Of a stretch of 62,746 nucleotides of DNA, positions 8,599-17,841 are shown piece after piece. Made by a program: the position numbers and the translations under genes. The notes under the pieces are model-generated. The model was not told the origin of the DNA. It did not search any database and saw nothing but the letters and a program-made list of their open reading frames with translations. This stretch comes from CAZEPJ01 sp964514105 (GTDB taxonomy: Bacteria; Desulfobacterota; Desulfocorpusculales; Desulfocorpusculum): NCBI GenBank assembly GCA_964514105.1, contig CAZEPJ010000017.1, forward strand, positions 1 through 62,746, read 5' to 3'. Every line of letters begins with the position of its first letter. Position 1 is the first letter of the stretch.

Positions 8599-9390
8599 TC
8601 AAGGGGGCAGCGCCCCCGGAAAGAGCCGCCGGGCGTTCTGCGTGGTGATGCAGGCCACGTCCTCGGCCGGGACCCCCTTGATGGCTGCAATGGCCTCACA
8701 GGCCAGCAGGATGTTGGCCGGCTCGTTGCGCTCCTCCCGGCTGGGGCCCAGGACCGGAGCGTCGGACTCGAGCAAGAGCCGCTCCAGGGGGACCTGCCGG
8801 GCCAGCTTTTGCTTCTGGGGCGAGCGCACGATGGAGGGGGGGATGGAGAAGAAGTAGCCCGCTTCCAGGGCCGGCAGGGCCGCCGAGGCCTTGCCGTCGA
8901 ATGCGTGGAGGAGCACCCGCCGGGCCCCCTGCTCCCGCAGGAAGGCAATGGTGTGACGACCGGCCGAGCGGGAGTGGACGTTCAGGGGCAGGTCCAGCTC
9001 CCGGGCCAGGGCGATCTGCCGTGCCAGGATCTCTCTCTGCACCGCCCGCTGGGCCTCATCCTGGATCACCCAGCGGTCCAGCCCCACCTCGCCCACAGCC
9101 ACGAGTTCGTCCGCATGGGCGCGGATGAAAGCCACCATCTCCGCGGCCTCCTGCCGATCCACCACCGTGGGGTGAAGCCCCGCACACGGCCGGATCAGGG
9201 GATGGCGCCGCGCCAGGGCGAGAGTCTCCTCGGCGTCCACCAGGGTCTCGGTCACGGCCAGGACGGCCAGGACCCCTCGCGCCCGGGCCCGGGCCAGCAC
9301 GGCCACCAGGTCGTGGGCGAAGGGCTCAGCGCACAGGTGGGCGTGGGCGTCCACCAGAGGGAGCCCGCCAGACGGCAGGGACGATTCCAT
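8599..9390 (-). CDS. TatD-family metal-dependent hydrolase
   Basis: A TIM-barrel metallohydrolase of about 263 residues. It has DAHAHL near the N-terminus, a VGEVGLD strand with the ligand Glu, LNVHSRSAG and LHAFDG with the His ligands, and LLLESDAPVLGP with the C-terminal Asp. TatD proteins are 3'-5' DNases or related phosphoesterases in the cytoplasm. Two in-frame ATGs compete: the first (9399) abuts AGGAGG with no spacer, and the second, used here, has a nine-base spacer. The gene ends directly against the acylase stop. TatD-like is certain; the exact substrate is not. Confidence 0.85.
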   Translation of the reverse strand: MESSLPSGGLPLVDAHAHLCAEPFAHDLVAVLARARARGVLAVLAVTETLVDAEETLALARRHPLIRPCAGLHPTVVDRQEAAEMVAFIRAHADELVAVGEVGLDRWVIQDEAQRAVQREILARQIALARELDLPLNVHSRSAGRHTIAFLREQGARRVLLHAFDGKASAALPALEAGYFFSIPPSIVRSPQKQKLARQVPLERLLLESDAPVLGPSREERNEPANILLACEAIAAIKGVPAEDVACITTQNARRLFPGALPP

Positions 9391-9512
9391 TTCCGCCATC
9401 CTCCTGTTCGGTGAAGGGCCATGAGGCGCCGCCCCCAGGAACCAGCGGGGTCAGCGCGCACATTGTGCCATATGGGGGCTCGAAGGAAAACCAGTCCCGG
9501 CCTGGGACCCCT

Positions 9513-9542
9513 TTGCAGCCCCGGCCCGGGGCCCTGTATAAT
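9513..9542 (+). promoter_or_regulatory. Sigma-70-type promoter for DUF1847 gene
   Basis: TTGCAG at 9513-9518 and a perfect TATAAT at 9537-9542, with an 18-base spacer, lie 39 bases before the DUF1847 ATG. The -10 stands out as AT-rich in GC-rich surroundings. Confidence 0.6.
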
Positions 9543-9581
9543 GCCATCACTCAGATGCACACTCCAGCGCAGGAGGAGATC

Positions 9582-10253
9582 ATGCGACCGACATGCGCCA
9601 AGTGCGGCGTGAAGGATCGGATCTGCAGGGCCGAGGACGGCCATGGGCCCGAGTTCTGCCCCACGGTGAACCATGGGCAGACCGTGGGCGAAGCCAACCG
9701 GGAGTATGCCAAACCCGAGATCCGGGAGTTCGCCCGCCAGGCCTCCATCCAGGAGAGTGAATGCTATGCGAACCGCCACATCAAGCCCTACGTGATGCAC
9801 CCGGTGAAACCCAGGGTCCAGGAGATCTGCGAGTTCGCCCACAGGATGGGCTACAGGAAGCTGGGGGTGGCCTTCTGCCTGGGGCTGCATCAGGAAGCCC
9901 GGGTCTTCTCCGAGATCCTGGAGGCCCAGGGCTTCGAGGTGGCCTCGGTGGTGTGCAAGGTGGGGGCGACCCCCAAGGAGACCCTGGGGATCCAGGAGGA
10001 GGAGAAGATCCACATCGGCGAGTTCGAGACGCTGTGCAGCCCCATCGCCCAGGCCAAGCTCCTCAACGGGGAGAAGACGGACTTCAACGTCCTGGTGGGG
10101 CTGTGCGTGGGCCACGACTCCTTGTTCATCCAATATAGCCAGGCGCCGGTGACGGTCCTCGTGGCCAAGGACCGGGTCACGGGGCACAACCCCGCGGCCG
10201 CGCTGTACACGAGCCACTCGTACTACGCCCGGACCAAGAAGCCGGGGTTCTGA
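9582..10253 (+). CDS. DUF1847 metal-binding protein
   Basis: A 223-residue protein that begins with a cysteine cluster (C5, C8, C15, C26; CAKCGVKDRIC) and continues with GYRKLGVAFCLGLHQEA, VGLCVGHDSLFI and DRVTGHNPAAALY. These are the hallmarks of DUF1847, a family of unknown function common in anaerobes. The cysteines probably bind zinc or an Fe-S cluster. AGGAGGAG lies two bases before the ATG, and a TATAAT promoter precedes it. The protein is cytoplasmic, with no signal or membrane segment. Confidence 0.8.
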   Translation: MRPTCAKCGVKDRICRAEDGHGPEFCPTVNHGQTVGEANREYAKPEIREFARQASIQESECYANRHIKPYVMHPVKPRVQEICEFAHRMGYRKLGVAFCLGLHQEARVFSEILEAQGFEVASVVCKVGATPKETLGIQEEEKIHIGEFETLCSPIAQAKLLNGEKTDFNVLVGLCVGHDSLFIQYSQAPVTVLVAKDRVTGHNPAAALYTSHSYYARTKKPGF

Positions 10254-10302
10254 GGGGATCGTCTCGGAGCTCCCGGCCGATCACCCTTCGGCGGAGGGGA
10301 AG

Positions 10303-12144
10303 ATGGCCCACGTCTCGGCGTCGGGAGACGGTTCTGCGCGGACGGCCGTCATCGGCCTGGTCCTCTGCCTGGCTGTCCTGGTGGGCTCCATGTGGCTGGC
10401 CTCCCTGGTTCAGAGGGACTTCGGCCGGGTCGAGGTCACCAATGTCACCTACACCAACCCCAACGGCATCCTCATTCGTTCCAAGCTCCTCAGGCCCCTT
10501 GAGGCCGCCCCCGAGCGCCGCGTGCCCGGGGTGGTCTACATCCACGGGTACCAGAACAACCGGGAGACCAGCGACCCGTACTGCATCGAGCTGGCCCGGC
10601 GGGGATTGGCGGTCCTGGAGATGGACGCCATCGGGCGGGGGAACTCGGGGGAGCCGGGTGACCCCAAGGCCCCGGATTTCGATCCCACGTACGGCGGCCG
10701 CCGGTCCCTGGAGTATTTGCGGGCCCTGCCCTTTGTGCTGCCCGACGCCGTGGGCATGATGGGCCACAGCCTGGGCGGGGAGATGGCGTATGGCGTGGCT
10801 CTCGAGAACTCCGACGTCCGCGCGTTGGTGGTGAGCGGCTTCGCATACACCGAGGCCGCCTCGGCTGCGTCCCCCCGGAACATGCTCATGATCATGGGGA
10901 AGTGGGACGAGTACCGCCAGCGCATGACCGGGGTGAGAGACATCGAGGGGGAGTGGATGAAGACCCCCCGGTCCCGCAAGGTATTCCCCGTGGCTGACCC
11001 CAGGATCGGCGAGACTTATGGGGAGTTCGCCCAGGGCACGGCCCGAAGGGTAATCGTGCCCCGGGCCATCCACCTCCAGGTCTCCCACAGCCAAGGGGCG
11101 GTGGCCGAGGCCCTGGAGTGGATACGCCAGGCCCTGGAGCCCGATCCCGCGCTCTGGATGGACGCCCGGCGCCAGATCTGGCCCATCAAGGAGTGGGCCA
11201 CCCTGGCGGCCCTGGTGGCCGGGCTGGCCTTCCTCCTCCCCCTGGGGACGCTGCTCCTCAGGTGTCCCTTCTTCCGGGGGCTGCAGGGGGCGCCCTCGGG
11301 CGCATACTCCTGCACCGGCAAGGCCTACCTGCGCCATGCCGGGGTCAACGCCCTCCTCATGTGGCTCTATCTTCCCCTGATCTTCGCCCTGTTCGGCTTT
11401 CACATTTTCGTGGTGCGCATCGACGGCGCCTTCCCCATGATGCTGCTCAACGCCCTGGCATGGTGGTTTCTCTGCATCAACGTCCTGGGGTTCCTGATCT
11501 TCCGGCGATGGTTCAAGCGGGAGGCCGGGCCCGCAGGGGTCACCCTGGCGGATCTGGGGATCTCGTTCGGCGCGGAGCGGTTTTCCCCGGGCGGGGCCGA
11601 ACTGAGCAGGGCCGTTCTCCTGGCGGTGATCCTCTTCGGCGCCGCCTACCTGGCGGAGCACACCCTGGAGGCGTCCTTCATCGTGGATTACCGCTTCATC
11701 TTCCCCTTCGCCAGCGACCTGACCCCGCATCGGGCGGCCATGTTCTTTCTGTACCTGCCGTTCTTCCTGGTGGGCTTTCTCCAGACCGGGGTCTTCCTCC
11801 ACGGCCAGATTCGAAGGCGTCCCCGGGCGTCCGTCCTGGGGACCTTCGCGTCCTGGTCCCTGTGGAACGCCCTGGCCCTGATCGCGCCGCTGGTCATCCT
11901 CCTGCTGGTGCAGTACGTGCCGCTTCTCACCACCGGGTTCATCCCCTTCGTGGGCCCGGGGGGGATGCTGGCCAACTTCACCATGACCCTCTTTCACGTC
12001 ATGGGGATCCTGCTGCTGACCGTCCCCATCTCCACCTGGTTCCACCTGCGGACGGGGACGATCTATGTGGGCGCCGTCCTCAACGCCCTTCTGGTGACCT
12101 GGATGCTCGTCTCCTCCCAGGTCATCGCCCCGGTGCCCGTGTGA
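10303..12144 (+). CDS. Membrane-embedded alpha/beta hydrolase
   Basis: A 613-residue two-part protein. After an N-terminal membrane helix (about 14-35), residues 45-290 form an alpha/beta hydrolase: YIHGYQNN supplies the HG oxyanion segment, GHSLGG puts the nucleophile at S156, and AIHLQVSH near 270 is the likely catalytic His region. From about residue 300 to the end there are seven to eight further membrane segments. The active domain should face the periplasm if the first helix is N-in. Substrate and partner are unknown. GGAGGGG lies before the ATG. The gene follows DUF1847 by 49 bases and may be co-transcribed. Confidence 0.75.
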   Translation: MAHVSASGDGSARTAVIGLVLCLAVLVGSMWLASLVQRDFGRVEVTNVTYTNPNGILIRSKLLRPLEAAPERRVPGVVYIHGYQNNRETSDPYCIELARRGLAVLEMDAIGRGNSGEPGDPKAPDFDPTYGGRRSLEYLRALPFVLPDAVGMMGHSLGGEMAYGVALENSDVRALVVSGFAYTEAASAASPRNMLMIMGKWDEYRQRMTGVRDIEGEWMKTPRSRKVFPVADPRIGETYGEFAQGTARRVIVPRAIHLQVSHSQGAVAEALEWIRQALEPDPALWMDARRQIWPIKEWATLAALVAGLAFLLPLGTLLLRCPFFRGLQGAPSGAYSCTGKAYLRHAGVNALLMWLYLPLIFALFGFHIFVVRIDGAFPMMLLNALAWWFLCINVLGFLIFRRWFKREAGPAGVTLADLGISFGAERFSPGGAELSRAVLLAVILFGAAYLAEHTLEASFIVDYRFIFPFASDLTPHRAAMFFLYLPFFLVGFLQTGVFLHGQIRRRPRASVLGTFASWSLWNALALIAPLVILLLVQYVPLLTTGFIPFVGPGGMLANFTMTLFHVMGILLLTVPISTWFHLRTGTIYVGAVLNALLVTWMLVSSQVIAPVPV

Positions 12145-12213
12145 GCGGGTTGAAACCGCAGCGTTTCCTGATACAAGACCCTGAGGGCATTGTCCCCTGT
12201 TCGAGCGGACAAG

Positions 12214-12489
12214 ATGAAGGAGCGAGAGACGATCTGGCTGTTGCGCGAGACTGTGCACGACCCCTGCCAGGAAATCCGGGGAGTTGTGGCCGCGTGCCTT
12301 CTCGGCTCTCGCGCCAAAGGACAGGATCGGCCCGACTCGGATATCGACCTGGCCTTTCTCTTTGACCGTGTGCGGCGTAAGGAAGATCGGTTCGAGGCGT
12401 TGCGGGTGGCCGGGCGGGTGATGCTTCATCCCCTGGTGCCCATGAGCGGGATGGAGACTGGATCCTGCGCGAGGACCCCGGGACCATGA
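12214..12489 (+). pseudogene. Truncated MNT-type nucleotidyltransferase
   Basis: The first ~70 residues carry a clear minimal nucleotidyltransferase signature, LLGSRAKG followed by DSDIDLAFLFD (GS motif and D-x-D metal pair). After FEALRVAGRV the frame turns into unrelated sequence and stops, so the third catalytic strand and C-terminus are missing. Intact relatives are usually MNT antitoxins paired with HEPN toxins, or larger NTases. No HEPN gene is next to it. No good ribosome-binding site precedes either the ATG here or an upstream in-frame TTG at 12190. I read it as a decayed remnant; a short active protein is less likely. Confidence 0.5.
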
Positions 12490-12777
12490 GGGACGTGGCT
12501 TCTGTGCTTGGGGAGTGCGGGGCTCGCTGCCGCTTCGGTGCGCCTTTGGACGTGCGGCGGATGGCACGAGGTTGGAGCGCGCACCTGGAGTTCCAGTGGC
12601 GGGGATTGAGGGGCCGCCTATCCGGCCCACGCAAAGCCCTTCCCCCCGGACGTCATCCGCAAGGCCCTGGCAACCTCCCGAGTTCTTGCTGCCGTCCCTT
12701 CCTGGTCAGCCGTCGGCCATCTCCGCCCTCGGCTTCCTGCGCAGGCAACCCCATGGGGGGAGAGGCGATGACAACGC
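12490..12777. other. Gene-free or decayed stretch
   Basis: Short open frames exist on the plus strand, but none shows family similarity or a ribosome-binding site. One frame around 12630-12690 reads AKPFPPDVIRKALATSR, which looks protein-like and may be a further remnant of the locus that held the MNT gene. Confidence 0.35.
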
Positions 12778-13344
12778 TCATCCGTACAGCCGCTTCAACA
12801 GCCAGGCCATCCTCTGCCCCAGGTTCTTCGCCAGCCCCAGTCCTTCCTTGTCCTTTTCCACATCCCCCTTCTCCAGGCCGATCCCGGTGGCGCGGCCCGC
12901 GATGATCATCTCCATGCTCATGAAGAAGTGACTCATCGTGTCCAGCGTGTGCATGGCACCGGCCCGACGAAAGGCGGCCGCCAGGGCGCCCACCTTGTTC
13001 CTGTACATCCCGCCGTTGGACCTGGAGACGAAGCCGGCGCGGTCTATCAAGGCTTTCATCTCGGGAGTCACATCCAGGAAGTACACGGGGGAACCGAGCA
13101 CCACGCCCTGGGCGACGGAGATCTTCTCGATGTACCCGTTGAGGGCGTCGTCATCGACGGCGCATCGCCCGTCCTTGTTCTCCAGGCACTTGTAACACGC
13201 GATGCATCCATGGATCTCCTTGTGAGAGAGATGGACGAGCTCGGTCTCGATGCCTTCATTGTCCAACTCGCGGAAGATCCTGTTGATCAGGATCGCCGTG
13301 TTGCCTTCCTTCCTGGGGCTGCCGTTGAACGCGACCACCTTCAT
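12778..13344 (-). CDS. Iron-sulfur flavoprotein (Isf-like), NADPH-dependent FMN reductase fold
   Basis: A 188-residue flavodoxin-like protein. The start MKVVAFNGSPRKEGNT is the FMN-phosphate loop. GCIACYKCLENKDGRC gives cysteines at 47, 50, 53 and 61, matching the compact C-x2-C-x2-C-x4-7-C motif of archaeal and anaerobe Isf proteins that binds a 4Fe-4S cluster. GSPVYFLDVTPEMKALIDR is the second FMN-contacting segment. It should move electrons between ferredoxin-like donors and an acceptor such as O2, H2O2 or another protein. GCGAGGAGG precedes the ATG. It lies downstream of moaC on the same strand, with a 190-base gap. Confidence 0.8.
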   Translation of the reverse strand: MKVVAFNGSPRKEGNTAILINRIFRELDNEGIETELVHLSHKEIHGCIACYKCLENKDGRCAVDDDALNGYIEKISVAQGVVLGSPVYFLDVTPEMKALIDRAGFVSRSNGGMYRNKVGALAAAFRRAGAMHTLDTMSHFFMSMEMIIAGRATGIGLEKGDVEKDKEGLGLAKNLGQRMAWLLKRLYG

Positions 13345-13535
13345 GCTGTCCTCCTCGCAAGGGGCGGATCCGGTCTCTGATTTCCCGCAAAGTCTCATCC
13401 CACGGGGGTCCTCTTGGGGCAACCGCGCTGGTCTGTGCGCTACAGGCGATCTGGAGATGGCGGGCCGCAGGGCGCTCGGGGCGTCCGCAAGGGGCCATAC
13501 AGCAGCCACAGGCCTGGCATAGATGGCGCCGCCCC

Positions 13536-14027
<492 letters not shown>

Positions 14028-14070
14028 GGCCGTCCTCCAGGCGCGCGCCCGCGTTCATGCTTCCTTCCCG

Positions 14071-14100
14071 AGTCTACGGGGCTGTGAAATGGGCTGTCAA
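14071..14100 (-). promoter_or_regulatory. Sigma-70-type promoter for moaC
   Basis: On the minus strand TTGACA (14100-14095) and TAGACT (14076-14071) are separated by 18 bases and lie about 45 bases before the moaC ATG. The -35 is perfect, the -10 matches four of six. Confidence 0.55.
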
Positions 14101-14150
14101 GGGACGGGGAAGGTACCTGGCGGCCCGGTCCGGAGACGGCCGGGAGGGAC

Positions 14151-14180
14151 TGGACAACGGCGCGAGATCGGGACTATGAT
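14151..14180 (+). promoter_or_regulatory. Possible sigma-70 promoter for nfnAB
   Basis: TGGACA at 14151-14156 and TATGAT at 14175-14180 with an 18-base spacer precede nfnA. With the moaC promoter this forms a divergent promoter region. Confidence 0.45.
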
Positions 14181-14276
14181 GAGCCGGCTTTTTCGCGCAG
14201 GGGACGGCCCTTGCCCCACAGAAGCGGCTGCCATGGCGCGAGCGGACGCGATTCCAGCGGAAGGGGGTGGTTGGCG

Positions 14277-15125
14277 TTGTTCCAGATTCTGGAAAAGAGG
14301 GAGATGGCCCAGGGAACGGTGTGCATGTTCAGGGTGCAGGCGCCGCGGATCGCCCGGAAGACCCGCCCCGGGCAGTTCATCATCCTCCGGGCCAACGAAC
14401 GGGGGGAGCGCATCCCGTTGACCGTGGCCGAGGCGAACCCGGCCGAGGGGTGGATCCGCCTCTACTTCCAGGTGGTGGGCAAGACCACGGCCATGCTCGC
14501 CGCACTGGGGGAGGGGGACGCCCTCCAGGATGTCATCGGGCCGTTGGGGATCCCCAGCCACGTGGAGAACGCGGGGACCGTCGTGTGCGTGGGCGGCGGG
14601 CTGGGGGTGGCCGTCATCTATCCCATCACCCGGGCGTTTTTCGAGGCGGGCAACCACGTCATCGGCATCATCGGGGCCCGCACCAGGGACCTCCTCATCC
14701 TGGAGGAGGAGATGCGGGCCGTGTGCCACGACCTGCGCGTGACCACCGACGACGGGAGCTACGGTCACCACGGATTCGTGACCGACGTGCTCAAGGGCAT
14801 CCTGGAGGAGCGCACGGACGTGGGGATGGTCATGGGGATCGGTCCCGTGCCCATGATGCGGTTCTTGTGCAAGACGACCCAGCCCTTCGGGGTCAAGACC
14901 ATGGTGAGCCTCAACCCCATCATGGTGGACGGGACCGGGATGTGTGGGGCATGCCGGGTGAAGGTGGGCGGGGAGACCAAGTTCTGCTGCGTCCACGGCC
15001 CGGATTTCGACGGCCATCAGGTGGACTTCGAGGAGCTGACCAAGCGCCTCATGATGTACATGTCGCAGGAACGGCAGTCCTACGACGCGTACAAGGCGGG
15101 GCGGCAGGGAGGAGGGGCGCCATGA
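14277..15125 (+). CDS. nfnA: NfnA-like FAD/NAD-binding subunit
   Basis: A 282-residue protein of the ferredoxin-NADP reductase/dihydroorotate dehydrogenase electron-transfer family. RPGQFIILRANERGERIPLTV binds FAD, VCVGGGLGVAVIYPI is the nucleotide-binding loop, and GTGMCGACRVKVGG followed by FCCVHGPDF supplies the 2Fe-2S cysteines. It matches the small subunit of NADH-dependent reduced ferredoxin:NADP oxidoreductase (sulfide dehydrogenase SudB type). The chosen TTG at 14277 follows GGAAGGGGGTGG and gives the usual MFQILEKREM-like start; an earlier in-frame start at 14211 is possible. The stop overlaps the next start (ATGA), so the subunits are made together. It is cytoplasmic, and the complex bifurcates electrons. 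Confidence 0.88.
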   Translation: MFQILEKREMAQGTVCMFRVQAPRIARKTRPGQFIILRANERGERIPLTVAEANPAEGWIRLYFQVVGKTTAMLAALGEGDALQDVIGPLGIPSHVENAGTVVCVGGGLGVAVIYPITRAFFEAGNHVIGIIGARTRDLLILEEEMRAVCHDLRVTTDDGSYGHHGFVTDVLKGILEERTDVGMVMGIGPVPMMRFLCKTTQPFGVKTMVSLNPIMVDGTGMCGACRVKVGGETKFCCVHGPDFDGHQVDFEELTKRLMMYMSQERQSYDAYKAGRQGGGAP

Positions 15126-16546
15126 GCGAGACCAAGGACCGGGCGCCCAAGCCCAAGAAGGAGAGGGTCCCCCGCCAGCCCATGCCCGAGCAGCCGCCAA
15201 AGGTGCGGGCCCGCAACTTCCAGGAGGTCCCTCTGGGGTATAGCCCGGAGCAGGCCCGCCTGGAGGCGAGCCGCTGCCTCAACTGCAAGAAGCCCACCTG
15301 CGTGGCGGGCTGTCCCGTGGAGGTGGACATCCCCGCCTTCATCCGTCTGGTGACCGACGGGAAGTTCATGGAGGCGGCGGCCAAGATCCGGGAGACCAAT
15401 TCCCTGCCGGCCGTCTGCGGCCGCGTCTGTCCCCAGGAGGACCAGTGCGAGAGCGGCTGCATCCTGGGAAAGAAATGGGACCCCGTGGCCATCGGGCGCC
15501 TGGAGCGCTTCGTGGCCGACTACGACAGAATCCACGGCAGGTTCGAGATGCCCCGGATGGATCCACCCACGGGCAAGCGGGTGGCCGTGGTGGGGTGCGG
15601 GCCTGCCGGGTTGACGCTGGCGGGGGACCTCATCAAGAAAGGGCACGAGGTGACCATTTTCGAGGCGCTCCACGAGCCGGGGGGCGTGCTCATCTACGGG
15701 ATCCCCGAGTTCCGGCTGCCCAAGGAGATCGTGCGGGCCGAGGTGAACTACCTGACCCGCCTGGGCGTCAAGCTGGAGATGGACGTGGTGGTGGGCAAGA
15801 CCGTGACGGTGGACGAGCTCTTCGAGCAAGAGGGATACCACGCCGTGTTCCTGGGGGTGGGGGCGGGGCTGCCCGTGTTCATGGGGCTCCCCGGGGAGAA
15901 CCTCTGCGGCATCTACTCGGCCAACGAGTACCTGACCCGGTCCAACCTCATGAAGGCCTACCGGTTTCCCGAGTACGACACGCCCATCGCCGTGGGCCGA
16001 CACGTGGTGGTCCTGGGCGCCGGCAACGTGGCCATGGACTCGGCCCGCACGGCCCTGCGGTTGGGGGCCCAGAGCGTGCGCATCGTGTACCGCCGCTCCC
16101 GCCGGGAGATGCCCGCCCGGGCCGAGGAGATCCACCATGCGGAGGAGGAGGGGATCATCTTCGAGCTCCTGACCGCGCCGGTCCGGTTCCTGGGCGATGA
16201 CAGAGGCTGGGTCCAGGCCATGGAGTGCGTCCGCATGGAGCTGGGCGAGCCCGATGCCTCGGGACGGCGGCGCCCGGTTGCCATGCCGGGCTCGGAGTTC
16301 GTCATGGAGACGGACATGGTCATCGTATCCATCGGCACATCGGCCAACCCGTTGATCCCGGCGACCACCCCGGGCCTGAACACCAACCGGTGGGGCTATA
16401 TCGTCACGGACGACACGGGAAAGACGAGCAAGGAGGGCGTCTGGGCCGGGGGGGACATCGTCACGGGGTCCGCCACCGTGATCCTGGCCATGGGGGCGGG
16501 CCGCAAGGCGGCCAATGCCATGCATGAGTATCTCCTGGCCAGGTGA
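15122..16546 (+). CDS. nfnB: NfnB-like / glutamate synthase small-chain-type oxidoreductase
   Basis: A 474-residue flavoprotein homologous to the GltD chain of glutamate synthase and to NfnB. The N-terminal Fe-S region reads CLNCKKPTCVAGCPVEVDIP and later CGRVCPQEDQCESGC. Two dinucleotide-binding folds follow (VAVVGCGPAGLTLAGDL and VVVLGAGNVAMDSARTA). The closing GVWAGGDIVTGSATVILAMGAGRKAA binds FAD. Directly coupled to nfnA by a four-base overlap, it should form the NADP(H)-linked half of an electron-bifurcating complex rather than a true glutamate synthase, since no large GltB chain is present. A strong terminator follows 13 bases after the stop. Confidence 0.88.
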   Translation: MSETKDRAPKPKKERVPRQPMPEQPPKVRARNFQEVPLGYSPEQARLEASRCLNCKKPTCVAGCPVEVDIPAFIRLVTDGKFMEAAAKIRETNSLPAVCGRVCPQEDQCESGCILGKKWDPVAIGRLERFVADYDRIHGRFEMPRMDPPTGKRVAVVGCGPAGLTLAGDLIKKGHEVTIFEALHEPGGVLIYGIPEFRLPKEIVRAEVNYLTRLGVKLEMDVVVGKTVTVDELFEQEGYHAVFLGVGAGLPVFMGLPGENLCGIYSANEYLTRSNLMKAYRFPEYDTPIAVGRHVVVLGAGNVAMDSARTALRLGAQSVRIVYRRSRREMPARAEEIHHAEEEGIIFELLTAPVRFLGDDRGWVQAMECVRMELGEPDASGRRRPVAMPGSEFVMETDMVIVSIGTSANPLIPATTPGLNTNRWGYIVTDDTGKTSKEGVWAGGDIVTGSATVILAMGAGRKAANAMHEYLLAR

Positions 16547-16559
16547 GATCCGAGCAGGG

Positions 16560-16597
16560 AGGGGCCATCCGTTCACCCGGATGGCCCCTCTTTTTTT
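16560..16597 (+). terminator. Rho-independent terminator after nfnAB
   Basis: A 12-bp perfect stem (AGGGGCCATCCG and its complement, loop TTCACC) is followed by C and seven T. It starts 13 bases after the nfnB stop and ends the nfnAB unit. Confidence 0.92.
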
Positions 16598-16641
16598 GCC
16601 ACGCGCCTCCCGCGCGGCCGCCGCACGTCGCCCCATGGGCG

Positions 16642-16671
16642 TTGACACCGGGGGAGGGGGCATGGTACAAG
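16642..16671 (+). promoter_or_regulatory. Sigma-70-type promoter for HDAC-cyclase cluster
   Basis: A perfect TTGACA at 16642-16647 is followed, 18 bases later, by TACAAG with an upstream TG (TGGTACAAG), an extended -10 layout. It lies 25 bases before the HDAC-family ATG. Confidence 0.5.
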
Positions 16672-16696
16672 CGGACCTGAACCAGGGGTGGCGCGC

Positions 16697-17821
16697 ATGA
16701 GACCGGCCTTCATCTTCTCCGATTCCCTGCATCAATACGACTACGGCCCCCAGCACCCCATGCGGGTGGAACGGCTCAAGCTGGCCCGAGATCTGATGCA
16801 GTCCTACGGCCTCCTGGACCCTGCCGAAGTGCGCCTGGAGGAGCCCCGCGTCGCCACGCGCGAGGACCTCCTGCGGTTTCACACGGCGGAGTACCTGGAC
16901 GTCCTTCAGGCGGCCAACACCGGCGATCCGTTCCCCGGCTTGGAGCGCTACGGCATCGGCCCGGGGGATAACCCCGTGTTCCCCGGCATGTACGACTGGT
17001 CCCGCCTCATCGTCGGGGCCAGCCTGACGGCGGGCAGGATCGTGGCCGACGGCGAGGCGGATCTGGCCTTCAACATGGCGGGCGGCCTGCACCACGGGCG
17101 GGCCGCCAGGGCGGCGGGATTCTGCTACGTCAACGACGCGGTCCTGGTGATCCTCGATCTCCTGGCCAGGGGTCTGCGGGTCATCTACCTGGACATCGAC
17201 GTGCACCACGGAGACGGGGTCCAATGGGCCTTTTACGATACCAACCGGGTCCTGACCATCTCCCTGCATCAGGACGGGCGGACCCTCTTTCCGGGCTCGG
17301 GGGCCGTGGAGGAGATGGGCCGGGGCGAGGGCAAGGGATACACCGTCAACGTCCCCTTCTGGCCCGGGACCGACGACTGGCTTTACCTGCGGGCGTTCGA
17401 CGAGGTGGTGATCCCCCTGGTGCAGTGGTACCGGGCGGACGTGGTGGTCACCCAGTTGGGTGTTGACACCTTCCATGGGGATCCCCTGGCCGCCATGGAT
17501 CTCACCACCCAGGGATTCGTCCGCGTCATGGAGAAGATGAAGGCCATCATCCCCCGGTGGATAGCCCTGGGCGGCGGCGGGTACGAGATGACCAACGTGG
17601 CGCGGGCCTGGACCCTGGCATGGGCCATCATGATCGGCCGGGAGCCATCCGACGAGATCCCCGCCTCCATGGCGGACGTGCTGAAGGAGTTGGGTTACCC
17701 GCGCGGCACCCTGCGGGACGACTACTTCTGGCCCAGCGTGCGCCGGGAGGTGGCCGAGGAGGCGTTGGAGACCACCCTCCATCGGATTCGCCGGACCATC
17801 TTCCCCGTTCACGGCCTGTGA
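16697..17821 (+). CDS. Histone deacetylase-family deacetylase (AcuC-like)
   Basis: A 374-residue zinc deacetylase. Key residues of the family are visible: H132-H133 in GGLHHGR, the GFCYVNDA segment, zinc ligands D168 and H170 in DIDVHHGDG, D257 in QLGVD, and the catalytic-loop GGGGYEM. Bacterial relatives deacetylate acetyl-CoA synthetase (AcuC) or acetylated polyamines and small amides. It heads a tightly packed cluster with a phosphatase and an adenylate cyclase. The protein-acetyltransferase domain at 24.8-26.8 kb is not adjacent. AGGGGTGG precedes the ATG. Confidence 0.88.
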   Translation: MRPAFIFSDSLHQYDYGPQHPMRVERLKLARDLMQSYGLLDPAEVRLEEPRVATREDLLRFHTAEYLDVLQAANTGDPFPGLERYGIGPGDNPVFPGMYDWSRLIVGASLTAGRIVADGEADLAFNMAGGLHHGRAARAAGFCYVNDAVLVILDLLARGLRVIYLDIDVHHGDGVQWAFYDTNRVLTISLHQDGRTLFPGSGAVEEMGRGEGKGYTVNVPFWPGTDDWLYLRAFDEVVIPLVQWYRADVVVTQLGVDTFHGDPLAAMDLTTQGFVRVMEKMKAIIPRWIALGGGGYEMTNVARAWTLAWAIMIGREPSDEIPASMADVLKELGYPRGTLRDDYFWPSVRREVAEEALETTLHRIRRTIFPVHGL

Positions 17822-17841
17822 GGGGGAAGGCGGCCAAGGGC

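Noticed and set aside
9399..9399. ATG at 9399 as the TatD-like start
   Set aside because: It touches AGGAGG with no spacer; the ATG three codons later has a nine-base spacer and is preferred, though the first cannot be excluded.
15080..17812. A 910-codon open frame on the minus strand opposite nfnB and the HDAC gene
   Set aside because: Stop-poor antisense of GC-rich genes; the plus-strand products are clear family members and a terminator lies in the middle of the frame.
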